DNA from: Algiphilus sp022763315
Lineage (GTDB): Bacteria > Pseudomonadota > Gammaproteobacteria > Nevskiales > Nevskiaceae
Assembly (NCBI RefSeq): GCF_965249985.1
Contig: NZ_OZ252280.1
DNA: 64,000 bases
Strand: one strand, 5' to 3'
Position 1 is the first letter of the stretch, and each line of letters opens with the position of its first letter. Positions 25,040 through 34,010 of this stretch are shown one piece after another. Position numbers and translations under genes: made by a program. The notes beneath the pieces are model-generated. The model was given only the letters and a program-made list of their open reading frames with translations. It did no database searches and was not told the DNA's origin.

Positions 25040-27504
25040 GCTGTACCGCGTCTTTTGGTGTGCATGCTGGCTTCGGCAGCAAGTGGATCATCCGGCCAGG
25101 GGTGCTTTGGATAGCGGCCACGTAGATCCTTGGCGACTTCGTGGTAGCCGTTTTGCCAGAAGGAAGCCAGGTCCTGCGTGATCTGCAAAGGACGCCCCGC
25201 CGGGGATAGTAGATGGATGCGTACCGGCACTGCCCCGTCATTGACCGTGGGGTGCGTCGACATGCCAAACAAGGCTTGGAGCTTCACCGCCAGTACGGGA
25301 GGCTCGGCGTCACCGCCGTACTGCAGGCGAATGCGATGTCCGGTCGGCACCTGCAGCGCAGCTGGCGCCAACCGCTCGAGCGTAGACCACTGGCCCGCGT
25401 CGAGGGCACTGCGCAACATCTGCTCTGTATCCACAGCCTTGAGCTCACTGGCACGAGACATTCCGGCCAACCAGGGGGCAAGCCATTCATCGAGAATGCT
25501 CAACAGGCTGGCGTCGTCCACCGCCGGCCATTCCTCGCCGCGCCAGGCGCGGAGGCTCCCGATCCGTGCCTGCAGGTCGCGGGCAGCCTCAGACCACGGC
25601 AGCACGGCCAGGCCCTGGTCGACCACCCAATCCAGCAGCAGTTCGGCGGCAGGCGCTGGCGGTATCCGCGCCATGGAACGACGCGACACGATGATGGCTC
25701 CCAACTGGCTGCGGTACTCGCCCACCACTGCCTGACGGGATGCGTCCCAACCGAGGTATTCCACCTCCGCCAGGGTCCCGCAGCGCCCGGCCTCCACATC
25801 GGCGCGCCTCAGCGGAACCGCCCATCGCGCCTTGCGCGGCGTGCCGGGCCACCAATGCGCGACGGCGGCCCACTCGGCCGTCCCGACCTGCGCCGCATCG
25901 ATCTCGACCTCACCACCATCCGCGCACAGGAAGCGCGCGCTGTCGGCATGGCGTCGCTGGGCGACGCGCTCGGGAAAGGCGGTCGCGATCAGCGGGGCGA
26001 GCTGCAATAGGTCGATGGGCTCAGGTCCCGTATCGAGCCGCGACTGCAACACCCGCGCCAGATCACGGGCCACACGACACACCGGAGCATGGGCCGGCAA
26101 ATGTGCAAGCTCCCCCCAGCGCCGCTCCAGCGGCGCATCGCCCGGCTGTTCGGTCTCGAGCAGCGCAGCCAGCCAGATGGCGCGTTGCTGGGTCACCTCA
26201 TCCTCAGCGCGCAAGAGCATGGCCGCAGTACGTACCGCCAATGGCAGCGCGTTCATGGCCTGGCCCAGCGTGGTGACGGCCGCATCAGCGTCCAGTGCCC
26301 CCAGGCGCTGCAGCAAGGCCTCCGCACGCTGCAATGCGACCTCCGGGGGCGGGTCGAGCAACCGCAGGGCACGCGCCATGCCTCGCCCCCAGCATTCGGC
26401 GCGCAACACGAAAGCGGACAGATCGGCGCGCAGCAGCTCCGGCGTATCGAAGGCAGGCAGACGCGCGTGCTGGTCCGCCGACCACAGGCGCAGACAATGG
26501 CCGCTTTCGAGACGGCCCGCGCGGCCGGCGCGCTGGTCGGCAGCGGCGCGCGAGATGCGCTCGGTCACCAGACGATCACTGCCAGCGCCCGGGTCAAAAC
26601 GCGCCAGACGGTGCCAGCCGCTATCGATCACGGTGCGCACGCCTTCGACGGTCACGCTGGTCTGGGCAAGCGGGGTGGCCAGAATGATCTTGCGCCGCGC
26701 CCCAGGACGCAGCGCGGCATCCTGGTCCTCGGCGCGCACCGCGCTGTGCAGCACGTGGAGCTCGGCGGGCACCGAGGCAATGCGCTCCGACACCGCACGA
26801 ATCTCCCGCATGCCGGGCAGAAAAACGAGCACATCGCCGTCGCGCTGTACGCAGCTGTCGTGAACGGCACGCGCGACCCCGTCCGCAAAGGCGCGCCATT
26901 CCGTCACCGGACTCGCCGCCAGGGATTGGTGTTCGATCTCCACCGGGTACATCCGCCCCTGGGCGTGAATGATGTCGACGCCGCCCAGCAATGCGGCTAC
27001 TGGCTCGGACTGCAGGGTGGCCGACATCACCAGCAAGCCGAGATCGGGGCGCAGGCTGTCGCGTACATCGAGCAACATGCCGAGCAGGGTGTCGGCATCG
27101 GCGCTGCGCTCGTGAAACTCGTCGAGTACGACGCAGCGCACCTTCTGCAATTCGGGATCCTGAGCGAGGCGCCGCAGCAGTACGCCTTCGGTCATCACGA
27201 GGACCTGCGTTTGCGCGCAGTATTGCCGGTCCCAGCGGACCTGGTATCCGACCTGCTGGCCGACGGCTTCACCCAGGAGCTCCGCCATGCGGCGGGCCGC
27301 CGCACGCGCTGCGACCTGACGCGGCGTCACCACCACAATGCGCTCCCCGGGGGCCAGTAATGACCGCAACAGCAGCGGGATGAGCGTGGTCTTGCCGCTG
27401 CCCGGCGGGGCGCAGAGCACGGCGCCACCGCGGGCCGTGGCAGCGCATACGGCCTCTCCGACCGCGGCAACTGGCAGCCGCGATTGGGCCTCAGCCAGGC
27501 GCAT
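25036..27504 (-). CDS. hrpB: ATP-dependent helicase HrpB
   Basis: HrpB is a DEAH-family RNA helicase of uncertain cellular role, common in proteobacteria. From ATG 27504 the product has 822 residues, the family length. It has Walker A PPGSGKTT (about residues 33-40), the HrpB-type DEFHERS Walker B, and the helicase motif QRAGRAGRLESGHCLRLW (about residue 325). A long HrpB C-terminal region ends near YPKHPWPDDP. The frame runs to 27555, but the extra 17 residues overlap the divergent gene's promoter region. The stop overlaps the tRNA promoter -35. Confidence 0.93.
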   Translation of the reverse strand: MRLAEAQSRLPVAAVGEAVCAATARGGAVLCAPPGSGKTTLIPLLLRSLLAPGERIVVVTPRQVAARAAARRMAELLGEAVGQQVGYQVRWDRQYCAQTQVLVMTEGVLLRRLAQDPELQKVRCVVLDEFHERSADADTLLGMLLDVRDSLRPDLGLLVMSATLQSEPVAALLGGVDIIHAQGRMYPVEIEHQSLAASPVTEWRAFADGVARAVHDSCVQRDGDVLVFLPGMREIRAVSERIASVPAELHVLHSAVRAEDQDAALRPGARRKIILATPLAQTSVTVEGVRTVIDSGWHRLARFDPGAGSDRLVTERISRAAADQRAGRAGRLESGHCLRLWSADQHARLPAFDTPELLRADLSAFVLRAECWGRGMARALRLLDPPPEVALQRAEALLQRLGALDADAAVTTLGQAMNALPLAVRTAAMLLRAEDEVTQQRAIWLAALLETEQPGDAPLERRWGELAHLPAHAPVCRVARDLARVLQSRLDTGPEPIDLLQLAPLIATAFPERVAQRRHADSARFLCADGGEVEIDAAQVGTAEWAAVAHWWPGTPRKARWAVPLRRADVEAGRCGTLAEVEYLGWDASRQAVVGEYRSQLGAIIVSRRSMARIPPAPAAELLLDWVVDQGLAVLPWSEAARDLQARIGSLRAWRGEEWPAVDDASLLSILDEWLAPWLAGMSRASELKAVDTEQMLRSALDAGQWSTLERLAPAALQVPTGHRIRLQYGGDAEPPVLAVKLQALFGMSTHPTVNDGAVPVRIHLLSPAGRPLQITQDLASFWQNGYHEVAKDLRGRYPKHPWPDDPLAAEASMHTKRRGTA

Positions 27505-27569
27505 GGCCGTCACGGCGCCCGGTCCTTGCGCATAATTTGTGCACCCGCACGCCATCGAAGGCCGCCTGC

Positions 27570-27941
27570 ATGCTGCTTACTGCCATCATTCTTCTCGCCA
27601 TCAATCTCCTGCTGCTGTGCTGGCTGGCCATCCGCCAGATGCATGCGCAGCGCGCCCTTCGTACCCTTCGCATGGACACACAGGAACTCGCTCCCCTGCA
27701 CGCGGAACTCGGCCCGCAATTGCGCAAGGAACTGACGGAGGCGCGCAACCGCGTGCTGAGTGTGGAAATCCTGAACCCGCTGGAAGTCGCCGCCAAGGAA
27801 TCCTGGGTCGCCGGGCAGTTTGGCGCGCTAGCGCCGGCCTTGATTCGTCGCGAAGTCTATCGCCAAGCGCGCGACATCCTCGAAACACAATTGCGCGAGT
27901 ACGGCATCGAACCGCGCGTGCGCCTGCTGGGCGGACGCTAA
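27570..27941 (+). CDS. Membrane-anchored protein of unknown function
   Basis: I do not recognise this 123-residue protein. From ATG 27570 it begins with one hydrophobic helix (LLTAIILLAINLLLLCWLAI, residues 2-21), followed by a basic, helical, soluble part. The topology suggests a bitopic inner-membrane protein with a cytoplasmic or periplasmic helical domain. An in-frame start at 27537 would add 11 residues without a ribosome site. The stop overlaps the next start (TAATG), so the two are translationally coupled and probably work together. Confidence 0.75.
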   Translation: MLLTAIILLAINLLLLCWLAIRQMHAQRALRTLRMDTQELAPLHAELGPQLRKELTEARNRVLSVEILNPLEVAAKESWVAGQFGALAPALIRREVYRQARDILETQLREYGIEPRVRLLGGR

Positions 27942-28375
27942 TGCTGACCGCCCTGTTCCTCATGGTGGCGCTGTGCGTAGGCGGCGGGCTCTGGCTGGGG
28001 CAGCAACGCTTTGCCCAGGATCACGACATCCGCGAGCTCAGCCGCGACATCGCCGCCGCGGCGGCCCGCTACAACGAAGCCCAGCGCATGCGCATGCAGC
28101 GCCAGCGTATCGGTGCAGTGCAGCAGTTGGCGGAAACGGCGGTGGACGGCACCACGCGCGGCGTGCAGGAACTGCACCGCGGCATCGCCAGCATCCCCTT
28201 CGAGATCCTCGAAGGCATCCCTGAAACCCGCGCGACCACCCGTATCGTCCGCGAGGTGCACGATGTGACTGCCGATACCGTCTACGGCGGCATTCGCGGC
28301 GTGAACCGGCTGCTCGGCAAGGGACTGCGGCGCGGCATCCGCGCAAACACCTCTCCATCCAAAGGCGACGAATAA
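27941..28375 (+). CDS. Membrane-anchored helical protein of unknown function
   Basis: I do not recognise this 144-residue protein. It starts with a hydrophobic segment (LTALFLMVALCVGGGLWLGQ, residues 2-21), then a probably coiled-coil stretch (about residues 24-70, rich in Ala, Arg, Gln and Glu) and a basic C-terminus. Layout and size resemble the preceding protein, suggesting a pair of single-pass partners. The start overlaps the previous stop, and its own stop overlaps the tesB start. Confidence 0.75.
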   Translation: MLTALFLMVALCVGGGLWLGQQRFAQDHDIRELSRDIAAAAARYNEAQRMRMQRQRIGAVQQLAETAVDGTTRGVQELHRGIASIPFEILEGIPETRATTRIVREVHDVTADTVYGGIRGVNRLLGKGLRRGIRANTSPSKGDE

Positions 28376-29256
28376 TGAACAACAAGGCACTGGCGGACCT
28401 GGTGTCCCTTCTCGATCTGGAGCCGCTCGAGGTCAACATCTTTCGCGGGGAATCGCGTGACCTCGGCGGCAAGAGCGTGTTCGGCGGGCAGGTCATCGGC
28501 CAGGCTCTGATGGCCGGCTCGCGCACGGTGGAGAACGCCAGCCCGCATTCGCTGCATGCCTACTTCCTGCGGCCGGGCGATATGAGCCAGTCGATCGTCT
28601 ATGACGTCGACCGCGTGCGGGATGGGCGCACCTTCTCCGCACGCCGGGTACAGGCCATCCAGAACGGCCAGCCCATTCTTTCCCTGATTGCCAGCTTCCA
28701 GCGCCCGGAACAGGGTCCCGAGCATCAGAAGCGCATGCCGAACGTGCCCCACCCTGAATCGCTGGAGAGTCAGGACACGCTGCGCAACCGCTGGCTGGAG
28801 GCCCATCCGGAAGTCCCGGAGCGGCTGCGCAATGCGGTGCTTCGCCAACTGGCCATCGAGTTCCGCCCGGTCGAGCCGATGGACGTCTTCGCGCCAGAGC
28901 CGCGCGAGCCCGAACAACACATCTGGTTCCGTGCCGCCGACCGCCTGCCGGACGACCCCCTGCTGCACCGCTGCGTGCTCGCCTACGCCTCGGACTTCAA
29001 CCTGCTGTCGACCGCGCTGCTGCCGCATGGACAGAGCTATTTGTCGCCCAACATGGTGGTGGCCTCCATCGACCACGCCATTTGGTTCCATCGCGACCTG
29101 CGTGCAGATGAATGGCTGCTCTACAGCATGGATGCCCCCACCAGTCAGGCCAGCCGGGGGCTGTCACGCGGCGAGATCTTCTCGCACCGCGGCGAACTGG
29201 TGGCGAGCGTGGTGCAGGAAAGTCTGATGCGCGACATCGGCAAGCGTACCGATTAG
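28375..29256 (+). CDS. tesB: Acyl-CoA thioesterase II
   Basis: TesB hydrolyses acyl-CoA to free fatty acid and CoA. The 293-residue product is the usual double hot-dog protein. The first domain contains SVFGGQVIGQALMAGSRTV (about residues 34-52) and LHAYFLRPGD; the second contains YLSPNMVVASIDHAIWFHRD with the conserved catalytic Asp, and LYSMDAPTSQASRGLSRGEI. It is the third gene of an overlapping operon with two small membrane proteins (TAATG overlaps). A shared role in lipid turnover is possible but unproven. Confidence 0.93.
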   Translation: MNNKALADLVSLLDLEPLEVNIFRGESRDLGGKSVFGGQVIGQALMAGSRTVENASPHSLHAYFLRPGDMSQSIVYDVDRVRDGRTFSARRVQAIQNGQPILSLIASFQRPEQGPEHQKRMPNVPHPESLESQDTLRNRWLEAHPEVPERLRNAVLRQLAIEFRPVEPMDVFAPEPREPEQHIWFRAADRLPDDPLLHRCVLAYASDFNLLSTALLPHGQSYLSPNMVVASIDHAIWFHRDLRADEWLLYSMDAPTSQASRGLSRGEIFSHRGELVASVVQESLMRDIGKRTD

Positions 29257-29368
29257 CCGGGCCTGAACCACCGTTCATCGACCATGGTGCGCCGGTGGCT
29301 ACGCCCTCTGGCATCTTGCACTTGCCGGCGCAGTTCTCCCTCCTCCCTCGCCGGCGTGTGCTGCGACT

Positions 29369-29399
29369 GGCGAACGCCCCACCCTCCGGGGCGTTCGCC
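29369..29399 (+). terminator. Strong hairpin after tesB
   Basis: GGCGAACGCCCC pairs perfectly with GGGGCGTTCGCC (12 bp, seven-base loop), 112 bases past the tesB stop. CCTTAG follows, so there is no U-tract. It may be a weak terminator or an mRNA-stabilising structure. The rest of 29257-29462 shows nothing else. Confidence 0.45.
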
Positions 29400-29462
29400 C
29401 CTTAGCGGGCCGCGCACGATCCTCGCGCTATCCTTTGGCGCCCCGCGATCAGAGAACACCCC

Positions 29463-30443
29463 ATGCCTTCCCTCACGCGCTTCGGCTACTACGCGGGCGC
29501 CATCATGCTTTTGCTGGTGGTGTCCGTCATGGTCTTTGCACCACGCACGGCCACTGAATTCGCCATCCAGTTCGAGCGCCGTATGGCCAGCCTGGAGGAG
29601 CACCGGCTCGAGGCGGCAGGCTTCACCATCCCCTACCTCGAAACCGGCGAGGGGCCAACCCTGGTCCTGCTGCATGGCTTCACCGCCAACAAGGACAATT
29701 TCACACGCATCGCGCGCTATCTGAATCGGGATTTCCACCTCATCATCCCCGATCTCCCAGGCTTTGGTGAGGCCAGCGCTCCCCGCGACGCGGAATACGA
29801 CGCCAGCGCGCAGATTCCGCGTCTGATCGCCTTCCTCGACGCGCTGAACCTCGAGGCGCCCGTGCATCTGGGTGGCAGCTCGATGGGCGGCTTCCTGGCC
29901 GCGCGACTCGCTCTTGCTGCCCCCGAGCGCGTGGCTTCGCTGTGGTTGCTGGCGCCGGGCGGGCTGGAAGGCGATACCACCAGTGCCATCTGGCAGACCT
30001 ATGAGGAAACCGGCCGCAATCCCCTGCTACCGCAGACGGTGGCCGACTATGAGCAGACCATGGAAGCGGTCTTCCACGAGCCGCCATCGGTTCCCTGGTT
30101 CGTCCGCGACACCCTGGCAGAGCGCACCGTCGCGCGCCATGACCACTACGCGCGGATCCTGAAACAGCTGCGCGCCGATGTGCCGCTCAATGGCCAGGTG
30201 GGCGCAATCAACACGCCGACGTTACTGGTGTGGGGCATGCAGGATCGGGTGCTGCACCCTTCCGGCGCCGAGGCCTGGACCCGCACCCATGCCGATACCC
30301 GCTTCGTGGCCATGGAAGGGGTGGGTCACTTGCCGATGCTCGAAGCCCCGGAACGCACCGCGGAAGCCTTCAAGCAGTTCTACAGCGACCGCTTCGCCAC
30401 AGAAGAGGTAGCGGCACACCCGACCGCATCAGCAAGCGACTGA
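29463..30443 (+). CDS. Membrane-anchored alpha/beta hydrolase (lipase/esterase type)
   Basis: This is a serine hydrolase of the alpha/beta fold; the substrate is not known. The 326-residue product has an N-terminal hydrophobic anchor (YAGAIMLLLVVSVMVF, residues 9-24), the oxyanion LLHGFTANKDNF (about residue 70), the nucleophile elbow GGSSMGG (about residue 140), the acid residue in WGMQDRVLHP (about residue 260), and the histidine in GVGHLPMLEAPE (about residue 285). All three catalytic positions are present. It resembles periplasm-facing lipases such as LipA-type acylglycerol hydrolases. Confidence 0.88.
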   Translation: MPSLTRFGYYAGAIMLLLVVSVMVFAPRTATEFAIQFERRMASLEEHRLEAAGFTIPYLETGEGPTLVLLHGFTANKDNFTRIARYLNRDFHLIIPDLPGFGEASAPRDAEYDASAQIPRLIAFLDALNLEAPVHLGGSSMGGFLAARLALAAPERVASLWLLAPGGLEGDTTSAIWQTYEETGRNPLLPQTVADYEQTMEAVFHEPPSVPWFVRDTLAERTVARHDHYARILKQLRADVPLNGQVGAINTPTLLVWGMQDRVLHPSGAEAWTRTHADTRFVAMEGVGHLPMLEAPERTAEAFKQFYSDRFATEEVAAHPTASASD

Positions 30444-30503
30444 CCGGGCTCTCACCGAACAGCCGGCGCACCGAGGGGGAGGGCGAGAAACAGCGATCGG
30501 GCT

Positions 30504-31700
30504 TCAGGCGGTCGCCTTCGCTCCGGCAGCAGCGCGCGCGAGCTGACGCGCCACCACGCCCACACGCTGGCGCTGCTCACGCAGCGAGGCGGCGAGGCTG
30601 CTCTCCAAGTCATGAACGCGGCTGCTGAGTTCGGAACGCTCCCACCGATGGGAGAGTTCCTGACGCGCCATCTGCAGACGTTCCTGCTGGCAGCGCGCCC
30701 AGGCGGACACCGTATCGCGCAGCGCATCCGCCTCCTGCTCGAGCAGACGGCGCAGATGGGCCAGCCGCGTGTCCTCATCCAGCTCGACTGTTTCCGCACG
30801 GGCCTGCGCGTGCTCCAGCTGCGTTTCCAGCAAGGCGCGCTGGATCTTGAATTCCGGAACGCGTTTCAGATCCGAGGCCAGTCCCACCCGCGCTGCGCCA
30901 GCGATGAGCCACTTGGTGGGATCGAACTGCCACCAGCGGATACCGTTGCGGTAATCCCACTGAAAGAGGTGGTGAAAATTGTGGTACCCCTCGCCGAAGG
31001 TCAGCAGCGCGATGACGCCGTTGTCACGCGCGGTATTGGCGCGGGTAAAGGGGCGCTTGCCCCAGTAGTGCGCCAGCGAGTTGATGAAGAAGGTGATCTG
31101 GTGCACCAGCACCAGGCGGAGCGCGCCGGCAATCAGCAGGCCGCCGATGATGTCGCCGTGCAGCGCACCAATCAGGCCCGGCACCAGCAGGTTCATGCCC
31201 ACGGCAAGGGGCACGTAGTAGCGGTGCTGGAAGGCCACCAGCGGATCGGACTCGAGGTCGCGCGCGCCGCTGGTATCGATGTCGCCGCTGGGGTAATCAC
31301 GCAGCATCCAGCCCATGTGGGCGAACCAGAAACCACGCTTGATCGAATAGGGATCCGACTCGGTGTCGTCGACATGGCGATGGTGCACGCGGTGCATCGA
31401 CGCCCACACCAGGATGCTGTTCTGCAGGGCCATGCCACCAAACAACATGAGGAACCAGCGCAGCGGCGCGCGCGCGCGATAGCTGCGATGCGCCCAGTAG
31501 CGGTGGTAGCCGGCAGTGATCGAAATGCCGGTCAACCAGAACAGGCCGAAGGCCCAGGCATAGAGCCAGGGGCTGGGATCGGTCGCCAGTATGTACAGCG
31601 GCGCGACGATCAAACCAAGCGGAATGGTCAGCGCAAACATGATGACTGCGGGCCAATTCAGCGGCGCAGCGGACCAGGATGCTTCGGAAGACTGGGACAT
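30504..31700 (-). CDS. Acyl-CoA/acyl-lipid delta-9 fatty acid desaturase with coiled-coil tail
   Basis: The 398-residue protein is a membrane di-iron desaturase introducing a cis double bond into acyl chains. The three histidine boxes are present: HRYWAH (66-71), HRVHH (103-107) and HNFHH (about 240). There are about four membrane segments. After about residue 286 comes a long charged, Arg/Glu/Gln-rich tail predicted as coiled coil, which ordinary delta-9 desaturases lack. ATG 31700 is chosen; an in-frame TTG at 31733 lacks a ribosome site. It diverges from the tetR gene, which may control it. Confidence 0.9.
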   Translation of the reverse strand: MSQSSEASWSAAPLNWPAVIMFALTIPLGLIVAPLYILATDPSPWLYAWAFGLFWLTGISITAGYHRYWAHRSYRARAPLRWFLMLFGGMALQNSILVWASMHRVHHRHVDDTESDPYSIKRGFWFAHMGWMLRDYPSGDIDTSGARDLESDPLVAFQHRYYVPLAVGMNLLVPGLIGALHGDIIGGLLIAGALRLVLVHQITFFINSLAHYWGKRPFTRANTARDNGVIALLTFGEGYHNFHHLFQWDYRNGIRWWQFDPTKWLIAGAARVGLASDLKRVPEFKIQRALLETQLEHAQARAETVELDEDTRLAHLRRLLEQEADALRDTVSAWARCQQERLQMARQELSHRWERSELSSRVHDLESSLAASLREQRQRVGVVARQLARAAAGAKATA

Positions 31701-31879
31701 GTAGCAGTAACACCAAGTACAGAAGGGAGCCAACGGCGCCGAATGATACGTCAGCCTGCCCGCAGACGCGATGTGCGCGCCGCCGGCTCCGACCGACGCA
31801 GCCGCCCGGGCGACAAAGCGTCGGACGCGGTCGCGCGCCCTGTCCGCCGAGCCCTGTTGCGGTCAGAATGAGACACGTG

Positions 31880-31908
31880 TTGACTCGTTGACAAATCGTC
31901 AATTACTT
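31880..31908 (+). promoter_or_regulatory. Promoter and palindromic operator of the tetR-efflux operon
   Basis: TTGACT (31880-31885) and TTACTT (31903-31908) are 17 bases apart. Between them lies the inverted repeat TTGAC-aaatc-GTCAA (31888-31902), filling the spacer where a TetR dimer would block polymerase. The predicted start lies at about 31915, directly before the tetR ATG. Self-repression by the TetR protein is inferred. The desaturase on the other side could share the operator. Confidence 0.5.
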
Positions 31909-31915
31909 TACATCC

Positions 31916-32557
31916 ATGCAACCGAGCCAACAACGACGGGAAGAAGAAAAGCAGCGCCGGCACGAGGAAATCCTCGACGCCGCCGAGCAGGTGTTCTGCG
32001 AACGCGGCTTCGATGCCGCGACCATGGACGACGTCGCGTTGCGCGCGCGCGTCTCGCGCGCTCTGGTCTATGTCTACTTCCGCGACAAGCGCGCCCTGCA
32101 TCTGGCCATCTGCCGTCGTGCGCTGAACCAATTGCGCCGCCTGTTTCAGGAGGCGGTGCAGCGCCACGAGCGCGGACGCGATCAGCTGCTCGCCGTCGGC
32201 CGCGCCTACATGGAATTCGCGCGCTCCTACCCCGCCTATTTCCAGGCGCTGTCACGCTTCGAAGCGACCGAGGCCGGCGCGCCCGATGACGAAGACCCCG
32301 CCCACAGCGAAACCATGGCCGCTGGCCGCTGCGTCCACGAGGTCACGGTGGCTGCCATCGAGCAGGGCATGCGCGATGGCAGCCTGCGGGCCGATATCGA
32401 AAATCCGATGCAGATTGCGATGACCATGTGGGGTTTCACCCATGGGGTGCTGCAAATCGCACAACACAAGGGCTCAGTCATCCAGAACGGCGGCGTCACG
32501 ACCACCGCCTTCGTCGATGACGCCCTTGCGCTCGCGGTCCGCTCTGTGGAGCCCTGA
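31916..32557 (+). CDS. TetR-family transcriptional regulator
   Basis: The 213-residue protein has the TetR DNA-binding helix-turn-helix at about residues 15-60 (EEILDAAEQVFCERGFDAAT, then ALVYVYFRDKRALHLAI) and a C-terminal ligand-binding domain. It is the first gene of an operon with outer-membrane, adaptor and RND pump genes; the next start is one base after its stop. It likely represses this operon and perhaps the divergent desaturase. No Shine-Dalgarno precedes the ATG, so the mRNA may be leaderless. Confidence 0.93.
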   Translation: MQPSQQRREEEKQRRHEEILDAAEQVFCERGFDAATMDDVALRARVSRALVYVYFRDKRALHLAICRRALNQLRRLFQEAVQRHERGRDQLLAVGRAYMEFARSYPAYFQALSRFEATEAGAPDDEDPAHSETMAAGRCVHEVTVAAIEQGMRDGSLRADIENPMQIAMTMWGFTHGVLQIAQHKGSVIQNGGVTTTAFVDDALALAVRSVEP

Positions 32558-32558
32558 A

Positions 32559-34010
32559 ATGAAGCGCCTGTCTGTGATCGCCCCACTGTTTGCCATGCTG
32601 GCCGTACTTGCGCCGCCTGCTGTACAGGCGCTCGAGACGACCACCGGCGACCCCCAGCTGCAGCGCTATATCCGCGAAGCGCTGGCGTCGAATCCGGCGA
32701 TGGAGGCCCGCCTGCAAGCGCTGCTTGGCCAGCGCCTGCAGGCGGAGGCGGCGCGCGCCCAGCGATTGCCCAGCCTGGGCATGGAGGCGCGCTATACCCG
32801 CGCCCTGGGTGGACGCGTCATCGAGTTCCCGACCGGAGATCTGTTCAATCCGGTCTACGCCACGCTCAACCAGCTGCTGCAGGAGCAAGGCGAGGCGCCC
32901 GCCTTCCCCACCGATCTCCAGAACGCGGAAATCCCCTTTCTTCGACCACAGGAACAGGAAACCAAGCTGACCCTGCGCGCGCCCCTGTTCGCACCGGAAA
33001 TCACGGCGGCCATCGCCGCGCGCGCCGCGCAGAGCGACTCCGCACAGGCGCGTCTGGAAGCCACCGCGCGCATGCTCGTGCGCGAAGTCAAGCGCGCCTA
33101 CTACGGCGCCGCCCAGGCTGAAGCCGCAGAAGGCATTCTGGAGGCCAGCCTGGCGCTGCTGGAAGAAGACCTGCGCATCGCAGGGGTGATGCTGCGTGAA
33201 GGCACCGCCACCCGCGATCGGGTTCTGCGCGCCCGCGCGGAAATGCTGGCCGTGCAGCAGCAACTGGACGCCGCCCGCGCCCAGACCCGCCAAGCGCGGC
33301 GCCAGCTGGCGCGGCTGCTTGACCGAAACGCCGCCGACAACCTCGTCCTGCCTGACCCGACGCCTTCGACCGAGGGCGCTTCGCCCGCACCCGTTTCCGT
33401 GCGGGATGACGTGGAGCGCCCGCAGGAGCGGCCAGAACTGCGCGCGCTCGACGCAGGTATCCGCGCGGCGCAGGCCCAGGCCGAGGCGGAGGCCGCCCAG
33501 TTGCTGCCGGAAATCGTGCTGGCGGGCGACTACGGCATCCAGGGCGAGAACTACGCCATCGAGAGCGACAGCGAATTCGGCACGCTGTCGATTGTCATGC
33601 GCTGGAATCTTTTCGACTTCGGCGCGCGTCGCGATACACGCGATGCCGCCCGTGCCGAGGCCGCGCAGTTGCGTGCCGAGAGACGCGATCTCGAGCGTCA
33701 GTTGGGCATCGCTCTTGAGGAGGCCCGTGACGCGCTACAGGTCAGCCGGCGCGCGCTCCTCACTGCACGCGCACGGGTCGAAGCGGCCGAAGCCGCATTC
33801 GCCATCGCCGAGCGCAAACGCGCCGAGGCCAGCCTGTCGCAGGTCGCATTCATCGATGCGCAGCGCGCCCTCACGGAAGCGCGCCTGAACGCGGTCATCA
33901 CCCATTTCGCCCTGCAGGATCAGCACGCTGAAGTGGAATTCGTCAGCGCCAGCTACCCCCTGCCCGCTTTGCCCATCGCCTCAGCCGAGACCATTGATGC
34001 CACGCCATAG
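32559..34010 (+). CDS. TolC-family outer-membrane efflux protein
   Basis: This is the outer-membrane channel of a tripartite efflux pump. The 483-residue product has a signal peptide (KRLSVIAPLFAMLAVLAPP, cut after VQA at about residue 23) and the two repeated helical OEP domains rich in Ala, Arg and Gln, with the strand WNLFDFGARRDT typical of the second repeat (about residue 350). The true start is ATG 32559, one base after the tetR stop. Its C-terminus overlaps the adaptor gene by 14 bases. Confidence 0.92.
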   Translation: MKRLSVIAPLFAMLAVLAPPAVQALETTTGDPQLQRYIREALASNPAMEARLQALLGQRLQAEAARAQRLPSLGMEARYTRALGGRVIEFPTGDLFNPVYATLNQLLQEQGEAPAFPTDLQNAEIPFLRPQEQETKLTLRAPLFAPEITAAIAARAAQSDSAQARLEATARMLVREVKRAYYGAAQAEAAEGILEASLALLEEDLRIAGVMLREGTATRDRVLRARAEMLAVQQQLDAARAQTRQARRQLARLLDRNAADNLVLPDPTPSTEGASPAPVSVRDDVERPQERPELRALDAGIRAAQAQAEAEAAQLLPEIVLAGDYGIQGENYAIESDSEFGTLSIVMRWNLFDFGARRDTRDAARAEAAQLRAERRDLERQLGIALEEARDALQVSRRALLTARARVEAAEAAFAIAERKRAEASLSQVAFIDAQRALTEARLNAVITHFALQDQHAEVEFVSASYPLPALPIASAETIDATP

